NCBI GenBank assembly: GCA_036679665.1
Contig: JAZHEJ010000021.1
Coordinates: forward strand, 1 to 9,035
Length of the DNA: 9,035 bases
Source: Tethybacter castelli
Lineage (GTDB): Bacteria > Pseudomonadota > Gammaproteobacteria > Tethybacterales > Tethybacteraceae
Direction: 5' to 3'
Part shown: one piece after another, positions 1-6,143 of the stretch
Layout: the number at the start of each line of letters is the position of its first letter
Position numbering within the stretch: position 1 is the stretch's first letter
The notes under the pieces: model-generated
Seen by the model: the letters and a program-made list of their open reading frames with translations, nothing else
What the model was told of the DNA's origin: nothing
Databases searched by the model: none
Program-made: the position numbers and the translations under genes

Positions 1-834
1 GGCAGCCCGCGCACATTGCTGCATTCAGGTATCGGCCCGGCTGCCGACCTAGGCACAATAGGTGTCGATTGCGTACTCGATCTGCCGGGAGTTGGTCGCA
101 ATTTACATGATCACATGGATATTTTTGCCGTCGCTGAATGTTCCGGCAATTATAGTTTTGACCGCTACAAGCCTTGGTATATGGGCGGCTGGGCGCTTGC
201 TCAATATCTTATGTTCGGCACCGGCATCGTCGCATCGAATATCTGCGACGGGGGCGGCTTTTGGTATACGGATTCTGATGCGCCGGCGCCGGACGTGCAG
301 TTTCATTTTTTGCCCGGTAGCGGCCTTGAGCACGGCCTGAAAAAAATCCGCAACGGCGTGACTTTTAATTCGGCTTATTTGCGGCCCAAGTCGCGCGGCA
401 CGGTGCGCTTGAAATCGAACAATCCGCTTGAAGCCCCGCTGATTGATCCTAATTATTGGGCGGATTCACATGATGTCGATTGCTCGATCGCCGCGTTCAA
501 ATTGGTGCGTGATATTTTGCGGCAGGAAGCTTTTGCGCCATTTATCAAAGAGGAATCTTCGCCCGGTATTCAGTGTCAAAGCGATGAACAGATTCGAGAA
601 TATGCCTTTAAGCATGCCAAAACCGATTATCATCCGGTGGGTACTTGCAAGATGGGCGCGGTAGATGATCAGCAGGCGGTGGTCACTTCCGACTTGCGAC
701 TCAAGGGTGTGGCGGGACTGAGGGTGTGCGACAGTTCGGTGATGCCGTTTGTGGTTTCATCCAACACCAACGCGGCGACGATCATGATCGCCGAAAAGGC
801 CGCCGAACTGATTTGTCGCGACCATAAACTTTAG
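1..834 (+). CDS. GMC-family FAD-dependent oxidoreductase, C-terminal part (5' end outside window)
   Basis: This is the C-terminal ~277 residues of a glucose-methanol-choline family flavoenzyme, which oxidises an alcohol or sugar hydroxyl using FAD. The reading frame is open from base 1, so the start and the N-terminal FAD-binding Rossmann motif lie upstream. The first residues, GSPRTLLHSGIGP, match the second GMC family signature. Next come the substrate-binding region and a typical C-terminal segment: SAYLRPKSRGTV, then DYHPVGTCKMG with the conserved active-site His, then the NTNAATIMIAEKAA block carrying the second conserved Asn/His-position residue and the FAD contact. The end matches the family's usual end, so the 3' side is intact. 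The stop codon sits in the ribosome-binding site of the next gene, so the two are co-transcribed. Substrate is not determinable; linkage to a DUF993 protein and a LacI regulator suggests a sugar or polyol. Family assignment is secure; a choline dehydrogenase label would be overreach. Confidence 0.93.
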   Translation, partial: GSPRTLLHSGIGPAADLGTIGVDCVLDLPGVGRNLHDHMDIFAVAECSGNYSFDRYKPWYMGGWALAQYLMFGTGIVASNICDGGGFWYTDSDAPAPDVQFHFLPGSGLEHGLKKIRNGVTFNSAYLRPKSRGTVRLKSNNPLEAPLIDPNYWADSHDVDCSIAAFKLVRDILRQEAFAPFIKEESSPGIQCQSDEQIREYAFKHAKTDYHPVGTCKMGAVDDQQAVVTSDLRLKGVAGLRVCDSSVMPFVVSSNTNAATIMIAEKAAELICRDHKL

Positions 835-844
835 GAAGCGGTGC

Positions 845-2008
845 ATGCTGCTACCTGATTATGACGGCAAGATTGAGCAGTATCAGCTGCGCGGTACCCC
901 GCTGGTACCACATGCGCCAAAAGTAGCTTTTACCCGCCGTGCGTTGGCGGCGGCTCATGTGGTGTCGGACCCGATAGCCGAACGTGATCCGTGGCAGGAA
1001 GGTTGCGCGGTGGACTGGGACGCCACGCTCAAGTTTCGCGCCTATCTTTGGGAGCAAGGCCTGGATTTGGCCGAAGCGATGGATACTGCCCAACGTGGAA
1101 TGGGGGTGGGCTGGCCGATTGCCAAGGAGCTTATCCAACGATCGTTGCGCGATGCCGCGGCGCATCCGCAAAAGCCGCGCGTAGCCTGCGGGGCCGGAAC
1201 CGATCACAAGCAATCAGAAAGCCTGCGCACAATCGATGACGTGATCGATGCTTATACCACGCAGATGGAGGTGATTGAAGCGGCCGGCGGCCAGTGCATC
1301 ATCATGGCCAGTCGCGCGCTACCGGCCATCGCCGCCAAGCCGGCTGACTATCAACGCGTTTACGACACTTTGATTTCCCAAGCGCGGCAACCGGTGATTT
1401 TGCACTGGCTAGGACCGATGTTTGATCCGGCCCTTGCCGGCTACTGGGGGAGCGAAGATTTGCACCAGGCGGCTGCCGCGGTACTGACGATCATCAAGCA
1501 GCACGCCGACAAGATTGACGGCATCAAAGTATCGTTGCTGGAGCCTCGCCACGAAATCGACTTGCGCCGTCTTCTTCCTGATTCGGTCAGGCTGTATACC
1601 GGTGACGATTTCAATTATGTCCAATTAATAAAAGGCGACGGAAAGTATCATTCTGACGCGTTGTTGGGGGTGTTTGCCGCGATTGCGCCGGCAGCTTCCC
1701 AAGCTTTAGAGATGTTGGCGGCAGATGATATAGCCGGCTATGACGCGTTGCTTGAACCTACCGTATCGCTGGCGCGGGAAATCTTCAAGTCGCCGACGCG
1801 GTATTACAAAGCGGGGATTGCCTTTATGGCCTGGTTGAACGGACTGCAAAGACATTTTGTGATGCCCGCCGGCATGCAGTCGGCCCGGGAAATCGCCCAT
1901 TATGCGGAAGTCTTTCGCCTCGCTGATCAAGCAAGGTTGCTGGTTGAACCGGAGCTGGCTTCGCGGCGGATGGTTGCACTGCTAAAGGTGTACGGAATTG
2001 AACAGTAA
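845..2008 (+). CDS. DUF993 protein, dihydrodipicolinate synthase-like aldolase family
   Basis: A 387-residue protein that I recognise as DUF993, often annotated as dihydrodipicolinate synthase family protein. It probably adopts a TIM barrel and acts as a class I aldolase/lyase in the cytoplasm, but no reaction is established that I can name. Visible signatures are RGMGVGWP near residues 84-91, ACGAGTDH near 114-121, the ILHWLGPMFDP strand near 185-195 and DGIKVSLLEP near 225-234. By analogy with the synthase family, Lys228 in DGIKVS is the candidate Schiff-base lysine (inference). The end contains FVMPAGMQSARE near 338-349. The ATG has AGGAAG six bases upstream, overlapping the stop of the GMC gene, so this start is well supported. 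The 3' end overlaps the LacI-family gene. The gene order suggests the GMC enzyme oxidises a sugar-like compound that this protein then cleaves or rearranges. Confidence 0.88.
   Translation: MLLPDYDGKIEQYQLRGTPLVPHAPKVAFTRRALAAAHVVSDPIAERDPWQEGCAVDWDATLKFRAYLWEQGLDLAEAMDTAQRGMGVGWPIAKELIQRSLRDAAAHPQKPRVACGAGTDHKQSESLRTIDDVIDAYTTQMEVIEAAGGQCIIMASRALPAIAAKPADYQRVYDTLISQARQPVILHWLGPMFDPALAGYWGSEDLHQAAAAVLTIIKQHADKIDGIKVSLLEPRHEIDLRRLLPDSVRLYTGDDFNYVQLIKGDGKYHSDALLGVFAAIAPAASQALEMLAADDIAGYDALLEPTVSLAREIFKSPTRYYKAGIAFMAWLNGLQRHFVMPAGMQSAREIAHYAEVFRLADQARLLVEPELASRRMVALLKVYGIEQ
1984..2000 (+). promoter_or_regulatory. Ribosome-binding site and TTG start of the LacI-family gene
   Basis: AAAGGTG at 1984-1990 lies seven bases before a TTG at 1998. 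That is the only start in this frame that keeps the complete N-terminal helix-turn-helix, because the next ATG lies far inside the gene. The site is within the last codons of the DUF993 gene, so translation is probably coupled, and the weak start may keep repressor levels low (inference). Confidence 0.6.
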
Positions 2009-3038
2009 GCAACGCAAGCTGCCGCAACGTCCGACTATTGTTGATATAGCGCGGCGCGCCGGAGTGTCCAGATCGACGGTATCGCTGGTGCTGCAAGAAA
2101 GTTCTTTGGTTAAAGAACAAACCCGAGCCAAGGTGTTAACCGCGAGCAAGGAGCTGGGCTATGTTTATAATCGCGCCGCCGCTAATTTGCGCGGTGCGGG
2201 CACCAGGTTGATCGGCTTGGTGATCAACGATTTGCGCAATCCTTTTTTTACCGAGTTTGCCGCCAGTGCTCAAGAAAGCCTGTCGCAAGCGGGTTTTGCC
2301 ACGGTGATCGCGAATACGGATGAAAACTTACAAACCCAGACTCAGGTCATCGCGTCGATGCGCGAACACGGCGTGGACGGCATATTACTCTGCCCGTGCA
2401 TAGGTACCGGCCAAGCGCAGTTCGACGTTATCGGCGACATGCGCATACCGACTTTACAGGTGCTAAGAAGGGTAAATCACAACAGCGACAAAGTGCCTTT
2501 TTTTACGATGGATTACGCCACGGGAGGTGAATTGGCCACCCGGCACCTGTTGTCTTGCGGTGTAAGCAAAATCGCTTTTGCCGGCGGGGTGGCCGGTGAA
2601 CTGGTATGTGATGATCGGATGGAAGGTTATCTGCGGGTGATGAAAGATAACCGGTTAAAACCGATCGCGTTTCACGGCCGGGCGACGCGTAAGTTCGGAC
2701 GGGAATTGGCGGCATTGATTGCCACACGACATCAAGATATTGAAGCGGTTATATGCTTCAACGATCTGGTGGGGTTGGGCATGATAGCGGGATTTGCGCA
2801 GCACAAAATTGCGGTCGGCCCGCAAATCAAGATAGTGGGCTTTGACGATATCGAAGAATGCCAGCAGGTATATCCGCAACTAACATCGGTACGCTACGAT
2901 GTCAAGCGATTAGGCAAACTGACTGCGGAAAAATTGCTTGGTTGGTGCCGGCACGGCAAAAAGCCGGCATTAATTGAACGACTGCCTGTCAAACTGGTGG
3001 TGCGCGAATCTAGCGCGAATCACCACTATGAGATGTAA
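1998..3038 (+). CDS. LacI/GalR-family transcriptional regulator
   Basis: A 346-residue LacI-family regulator. Residues 13-33 form the classic N-terminal helix-turn-helix (TIVDIARRAGVSRSTVSLVLQ region). Residues around 52-68 give the GYVYNRAAANLR hinge helix that inserts in the operator minor groove. From about residue 70 a periplasmic-binding-protein-like effector domain begins with LIGLVINDLRNPFFTE and continues through DGILLCP, the CFNDLVGLGM segment and KIVGFDDIEE to the end. Length is typical of the family. It is encoded last in the operon with an 11-base overlap with the DUF993 gene, so it very likely controls this operon in response to its sugar-like substrate, possibly repressing its own synthesis too. 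The operator should lie upstream of the window and is not visible. The 3' end overlaps the convergent vsr gene by 29 bases and no terminator is seen. The effector cannot be read from sequence. Confidence 0.93.
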   Translation: MNSKQRKLPQRPTIVDIARRAGVSRSTVSLVLQESSLVKEQTRAKVLTASKELGYVYNRAAANLRGAGTRLIGLVINDLRNPFFTEFAASAQESLSQAGFATVIANTDENLQTQTQVIASMREHGVDGILLCPCIGTGQAQFDVIGDMRIPTLQVLRRVNHNSDKVPFFTMDYATGGELATRHLLSCGVSKIAFAGGVAGELVCDDRMEGYLRVMKDNRLKPIAFHGRATRKFGRELAALIATRHQDIEAVICFNDLVGLGMIAGFAQHKIAVGPQIKIVGFDDIEECQQVYPQLTSVRYDVKRLGKLTAEKLLGWCRHGKKPALIERLPVKLVVRESSANHHYEM

Positions 3039-3435
3039 TATCAACCTTAACTTTCTCAACCACAATTTGCATATTATTTTTCGCTAGATCGTGCTCCCAA
3101 ATTCTGATAACTTGCCAAGCAAGCTTTTGGTAATGGCATGTAACTTCAATGTCGCGTCGTTTGTTCCGTTCTATTTTCTCCCGCCAGAATTTCGTTCTAG
3201 TTTTCGGCATCCGAAAGTGTTCGGAGCAACCATGCCAAAAACACGAATCGATGAAAATCACCGTTGTGTGTTTGGGCAAAACGATGTCCGGCTTGCCAAA
3301 GTACTTGGTTGAATTTTTAAGATAGCGCAATCCGTGACGCCATAACGCTTTGCGAAAAGTGATTTCAATTTTGCTGTCGCGACTTTTAATCTTGGACATT
3401 ATTTCACTGCGTTGTTGTGTTGAAACAATATCCAT
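3010..3435 (-). CDS. vsr: Very short patch repair (Vsr) endonuclease
   Basis: A 141-residue Vsr-type mismatch endonuclease, which nicks 5' of the T in T:G mismatches formed by deamination of 5-methylcytosine. The N-terminus STQQRSEIMSKIKSRDSK is the typical Vsr opening and supports the ATG at 3435. GKPDIVLP carries the catalytic Asp (Asp50). VIFIDSCFWHGC carries conserved Cys65, His68 and Cys70, followed by His73 and the PKTRTKFWREKIERN block, then WQVIRIWEH. E. coli Vsr has WEC for a zinc cysteine; this protein has His115, as in a known subgroup of Vsr-like proteins, so zinc binding probably uses a Cys/His mixture (inference). Vsr usually sits beside its cytosine-5 methyltransferase gene; none is present in this window. 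The gene and its upstream flank are AT-rich (22-23 G+C of 60 in two counted lines) compared with recA, which suggests horizontal acquisition. Confidence 0.93.
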   Translation of the reverse strand: MDIVSTQQRSEIMSKIKSRDSKIEITFRKALWRHGLRYLKNSTKYFGKPDIVLPKHTTVIFIDSCFWHGCSEHFRMPKTRTKFWREKIERNKRRDIEVTCHYQKLAWQVIRIWEHDLAKNNMQIVVEKVKVDITSHSGDSR

Positions 3436-3884
3436 ACTAATAGTAACAGTTGAATTTATGCTTGTTGTTCAGGTGGTATAAATCTTATGCATAAAGTGTT
3501 AGCGTCAATGAAGGACTGCATAGATGTGTCGGTTACGAACAAAAGGGTTGTCTACTTTAATTTCTATTCTAAATTTAAAAAAGAGAGGCAATGGAGCACA
3601 CGATAAATATTGCAAAGCCAGCAAACTCTAATATGACCGCGCACCCCTATGCAAATACAGTTACAGCTCAACCGCTAAGAAATAATTCGGAAATAAAAGG
3701 TGGCTAAATATCATCCTTTCATTACCAAGCGCTTACCCATAAATAAGCACATTCTTACACGCGCACGCTGACAAGTTCGCATGATACCTGCTTTAGATAA
3801 AGGGTTTGCGCGAGTTGACAAAGATGGTAGGATAATAACTGCTTGTCGGTCGGAATATAGATACATATACGGATAAAGAAAATT
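3436..3884. other. AT-rich intergenic region between vsr and recA, no convincing gene
   Basis: About 450 AT-rich bases (18 G+C of 60 at 3541-3600). It holds two short overlapping plus-strand open frames: 3487-3606 (39 residues, with AGGTGG ten bases before the ATG) and 3591-3707 (38 residues, ending NNSEIKGG, with AGAGG only two bases before the ATG). Neither resembles a protein I know and both could occur by chance. A possible extended -10 (TGGTATAAA, 3474-3482) lies at the left. The right part must contain the recA promoter. TTGACA at 3815-3820 is a perfect -35 hexamer, but no good -10 lies 16-18 bases further on. I see no rRNA, tRNA, insertion-sequence end or LexA-type SOS operator here. 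Confidence 0.6.
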
Positions 3885-4925
3885 ATGGCGACCATTGATA
3901 AGGAAAAAGCTCTGAAGCAGGCATTGGATCTGCTGGAAAAAAAACACGGCAAAGGCGCAATCATGCGCATGGGGGACCGAACCGTTGATGGCGACAAGGC
4001 GCCGGGAGTTATTTCCACGGGCTCAATCGGGCTTGATATAGCGCTCGGGATCGGCGGTTTGCCCCGCGGACGGGTCGTGGAAATTTACGGGCCTGAAGCA
4101 TCGGGCAAGACCACAATTGCGTTGCAGGCGGTTGCCGCCGCGCAAAAACAAGGGGGATTTGCGGCTTTTGTGGACGCCGAGCACGCGTTGGATCCGATTT
4201 ACGCTGAAAAGCTTGGTATCGATATCCCTAATTTGTTGCTGTCACAGCCGGATTCGGGCGAGCAGGCATTGGAAATTGTTGATGCGCTGGTACGCAGCAA
4301 TTCGGTTGACATCGTGGTCATTGATTCGGTCGCCGCGCTCACCCCTCAAGCTGAGATCGACGGCGAAATGGGAGCTTCGCATGTCGGTTTGCAAGCGCGG
4401 CTTATGTCCCAAGCTTTGCGCAAGCTTACCGGCACCATCAACGCTTCGAATACTTTGGTGATTTTTATTAATCAGATTCGCATGAAAATTGGGGTGATGT
4501 ATGGTAATCCGGAAACCACCACCGGCGGCAACGCGCTAAAGTTTTATTCTTCGGTGCGGCTGGAAATCAGGAGAATTGGCGCGATTAAGCAAGGCGATGA
4601 AATGGTCGGCAACGAAACCCGCGTCAAGGTGATCAAGAATAAGCTTGCCGCGCCGTTTCGCACCGCGTTGTTCGACATCATTTACGGACAGGGGGTATCC
4701 CAAGAATCCGAACTGATTGAGCTCGGAATGAAGCACAAGCTCGTGCAGCGCTCCGGGGCTTGGTATAGTTATGACAAAAATCGTATCGGTCAAGGCCGCG
4801 AAAACGCGCGGCGTTATCTGGTGGAGCAGCCGCAGGTCGCTGACAAGCTGCGGGGCGAAGTGATGGCCGCGGTGGGCATGCCAGCGCCCGACCAAGGTGC
4901 CGTCAAGTCGGCTGCCGGTGCCTAA
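3885..4925 (+). CDS. recA: RecA recombinase
   Basis: A full-length 346-residue RecA, the ATP-dependent strand-exchange protein that forms filaments on single-stranded DNA and triggers LexA cleavage in the SOS response. The Walker A motif GPEASGKT is at residues 69-76. The catalytic Glu is in FVDAEHALDP (Glu99) and Walker B is VVIDSVAAL with Asp147. The L1/L2 region is visible as EMGASHVGLQARLMSQALRK and INQIRMKIGVMYGNPETTTGG, followed by ALKFYSSVRLEIRR, and a C-terminal domain including SGAWYSY and IGQGRENARR. The C-terminal tail ends AAGA and lacks the strongly acidic tail of E. coli RecA. The ATG is preceded only by a weak GGATAAAGA element, but the N-terminus MATIDKEKALKQAL fits the family. 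recX follows with an overlap. I find no clear LexA box upstream. Confidence 0.98.
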   Translation: MATIDKEKALKQALDLLEKKHGKGAIMRMGDRTVDGDKAPGVISTGSIGLDIALGIGGLPRGRVVEIYGPEASGKTTIALQAVAAAQKQGGFAAFVDAEHALDPIYAEKLGIDIPNLLLSQPDSGEQALEIVDALVRSNSVDIVVIDSVAALTPQAEIDGEMGASHVGLQARLMSQALRKLTGTINASNTLVIFINQIRMKIGVMYGNPETTTGGNALKFYSSVRLEIRRIGAIKQGDEMVGNETRVKVIKNKLAAPFRTALFDIIYGQGVSQESELIELGMKHKLVQRSGAWYSYDKNRIGQGRENARRYLVEQPQVADKLRGEVMAAVGMPAPDQGAVKSAAGA

Positions 4926-5373
4926 ACAGGCTCCGGGAATTCTGCCGACCGCAATCAAGTTGCTCGCGCGCCGCGAGCACAGCCGGGTCGAATTACGCCA
5001 GAAACTTGGCCGCCAAGGCAAATTCAATTCCAAGCAGATTGATGAAGCTTTAACCAAGCTGGTTCAAAGCGGTTATTTGTCTGATCGTCGTTTTGCCGAA
5101 CAGTTCGTCGGATCGCGCTTGCGACGCTGGGGACGCCGGCGGATTGAATATGAATTGGCGCAACGCGGGATTGACAAAGCGCTGATTTTGGACGTGTTGG
5201 CAAATGTTGACGAAGATGACGAAGTCGCAAGGACGCTTGCGGTACTGCGCCAAAAAAATCCGGAGCCGCTGGTGGCAAGATCCAAACAAGAACTACGTTG
5301 CCGGCGGTTTCTAACCGGACGCGGTTTCAGCGCAAAGGCGATCAGTCGCGCCATTGACGCTCACCGCGCTTAA
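4897..5373 (+). CDS. recX: RecX regulatory protein
   Basis: A 158-residue RecX-family protein, which binds RecA filaments and inhibits strand exchange and coprotease activity. It shows the family's helical repeats: AIKLLARREHSRVELRQKL, then IDEALTKLVQSGYLSDRRFAEQFVGSRLRRWGRRRIEYELAQRGI, then KQELRCRRFLTGRGFSAKAISRAI. Length and the basic character are typical. The start is uncertain: GTG at 4897 lies inside the last codons of recA (29-base overlap, different frame), and GTG at 4918 is an alternative giving a protein seven residues shorter. Neither has a strong ribosome-binding site, so translation is probably coupled to recA. The position directly behind recA is the common arrangement and makes the assignment secure. 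The stop lies only 10 bases from the convergent tRNA gene. Confidence 0.92.
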   Translation: MPSSRLPVPKQAPGILPTAIKLLARREHSRVELRQKLGRQGKFNSKQIDEALTKLVQSGYLSDRRFAEQFVGSRLRRWGRRRIEYELAQRGIDKALILDVLANVDEDDEVARTLAVLRQKNPEPLVARSKQELRCRRFLTGRGFSAKAISRAIDAHRA

Positions 5374-5383
5374 ATCATGCTCC

Positions 5384-5460
5384 TGGTCGGGGTAGTGGGA
5401 TTTGAACTCACGACCTCCTGCTCCCGAAGCAGGCGCGCTACCAGACTGCGCCATACCCCG
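5384..5460 (-). tRNA. tRNA-Pro, anticodon CGG, CCA encoded
   Basis: A complete 77-base cloverleaf on the minus strand. The acceptor stem CGGGGTA/TACCCCG pairs over all seven positions and is followed by discriminator A and an encoded CCA (plus-strand 5384-5386). The D arm is GCGC/GCGC, and the anticodon stem CCTGC/GCAGG encloses TTCGGGA, giving anticodon CGG (plus-strand 5424-5426) for the proline codon CCG. The C1:G72 pair and A73 agree with bacterial tRNA-Pro identity. The T arm GTGAG-TTCAAAT-CCCAC has one A:C mismatch at the pair next to the loop-closing one, where related tRNAs usually have G:C. The gene is convergent with recX. Confidence 0.96.
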
Positions 5461-5495
5461 CTGCTGGTTAGCTTGTTAATACAAGCTGCTAGGGC

Positions 5496-5522
5496 ATTAT
5501 AAATTCAAGTCTTAAACCACAA
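5496..5522 (-). promoter_or_regulatory. Probable promoter of tRNA-Pro
   Basis: On the minus strand a perfect TATAAT (plus-strand 5496-5501) lies 35 bases upstream of the tRNA 5' end. A weak -35, TTGTGG (5517-5522), is 15 bases further up. The -35 runs into the hairpin assigned as the hsp20 terminator. The transcribed leader would contain a small hairpin, AGCTTGT-N4-ACAAGCT (5470-5487). The -10 is convincing, the -35 is not. Confidence 0.5.
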
Positions 5523-5545
5523 CAGCGATCCGAAGATCGCTGTTG
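5520..5545 (-). terminator. Hairpin, probable terminator of the hsp20 gene
   Basis: A perfect 11-base-pair inverted repeat (CAACAGCGATC/GATCGCTGTTG) with a four-base loop. Read on the minus strand the loop is TTCG, the very stable UUCG tetraloop typical of bacterial terminators; read on the plus strand it is CGAA. It begins 34 bases after the hsp20 stop. The T tract behind it is weak (TGGTTTAAG), so termination may be incomplete, which matters because the tRNA-Pro gene lies directly downstream. Confidence 0.55.
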
Positions 5546-5579
5546 GAAAAAGTTAGCGCAAAGATCGCTGACGCTGCCG

Positions 5580-6014
5580 TTATTTAATAGCGATAGTTTT
5601 TTCCTGTTGCACCACCTCAGGGTCGGGCTTGGTGATCTTGACTTCCAAGATGCCTTCATCAAGCTTCGCATCAATGCTGTCTTTGTCGACACGCTGACAA
5701 AATTTGAACGAGCGCGAGAAGCGGCCGGAGTAGCGTTCGCGTAGGATAAAGCGCTCATCAGCGTCCTTGGCTTCAGTGTCGCCTGTGGTTTTGCTTTCGT
5801 TAACGCTAGTTGAGATCGTCAACACGTTGTTGTCTAGTTCAACCTGCAAGTTGTCGCGGGATACGCCGGGCACATCGGCGGTGATGACGTACGATTTGGC
5901 GTCTTCTTTCACGTCGACTTGCATCTGGGCCGGAGCGTAATCCCACAGTCGTGAAATTCCACCGGCCGGCAGTGGCGGGGTAAGCAGGTCGATTAAATTG
6001 GTGTTGATGTTCAT
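5580..6014 (-). CDS. Small heat shock protein, Hsp20/alpha-crystallin family
   Basis: A 144-residue small heat shock protein, an ATP-independent chaperone that holds unfolding proteins in the cytoplasm. The N-terminal arm is about residues 1-28 and the alpha-crystallin domain about 30-128. The domain runs from QVDVKEDAKSYVITADVPG through LTISTS, ERYSGRFSRSFKF and DAKLDEGILEVKITK, which contains the family's A-x-L-x-x-G-[IV]-L signature. The C-terminal tail has the IAI (I-x-I) motif near residues 141-143 that links dimers into oligomers. I chose the ATG at 6014 because the protein then begins MNINTNLID, as many family members do. The frame stays open 56 codons further upstream, but that stretch looks like leader DNA and contains the divergent control region. 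The ATG has no clear Shine-Dalgarno sequence. The gene is divergent from metE across 175 bases. Confidence 0.93.
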   Translation of the reverse strand: MNINTNLIDLLTPPLPAGGISRLWDYAPAQMQVDVKEDAKSYVITADVPGVSRDNLQVELDNNVLTISTSVNESKTTGDTEAKDADERFILRERYSGRFSRSFKFCQRVDKDSIDAKLDEGILEVKITKPDPEVVQQEKTIAIK

Positions 6015-6056
6015 GGTTAGTAAAATTTCGGGTTGGTAATTTGGTTGGTTGCTTAG

Positions 6057-6085
6057 AAAATAATATCTATCTGAAAAATTTTCAA
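6057..6085 (-). promoter_or_regulatory. Candidate promoter of the hsp20 gene
   Basis: Reading the minus strand, TTGAAA (plus-strand 6080-6085) and TATTTT (6057-6062) are 17 bases apart, 43 bases before the hsp20 ATG. The -35 is also the CTTGAA seen in sigma-32 promoters, but no C-rich CCCCAT-type -10 follows, so a heat-shock sigma promoter is not supported. The -35 overlaps the MetR-type palindrome. Confidence 0.35.
6072..6084. promoter_or_regulatory. MetR-type operator (TGAA-N5-TTCA) in the hsp20/metE intergenic region
   Basis: The palindrome TGAAAAATTTTCA matches the MetR consensus TGAANNNNNTTCA exactly. MetR is the LysR-family activator that, with homocysteine, switches on metE in enteric bacteria. 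The centre is 112 bases upstream of the metE ATG and about 66 bases from the candidate -10 at 6144. No metR gene lies in the window. AT-rich DNA makes a chance match possible, but the position in front of metE is the expected one. Confidence 0.55.
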
Positions 6086-6143
6086 GTACTTCCACCGGTA
6101 CCGCGTTTTTTCCCGTGAGTCGGTTTGATTTTGGCAAGGAAGG

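Noticed and set aside
3815..3836. recA promoter made of TTGACA and GATAAT
   Set aside because: The two hexamers are only ten bases apart, far below the 16-18 bases needed.
3436..3884. CRISPR array, insertion-sequence end or attachment site in the AT-rich gap
   Set aside because: No regularly spaced repeats, terminal inverted repeats or duplicated tRNA ends are visible there.
4536..5057. A 173-codon minus-strand open frame across recA and recX
   Set aside because: It lies antisense to two well-recognised genes and its translation resembles no family; the RecA and RecX frames explain the coding signal.
6080..6086. Sigma-32 heat-shock promoter for hsp20 based on CTTGAA
   Set aside because: No CCCCAT-type -10 follows at the right distance; a sigma-70-like reading fits better.
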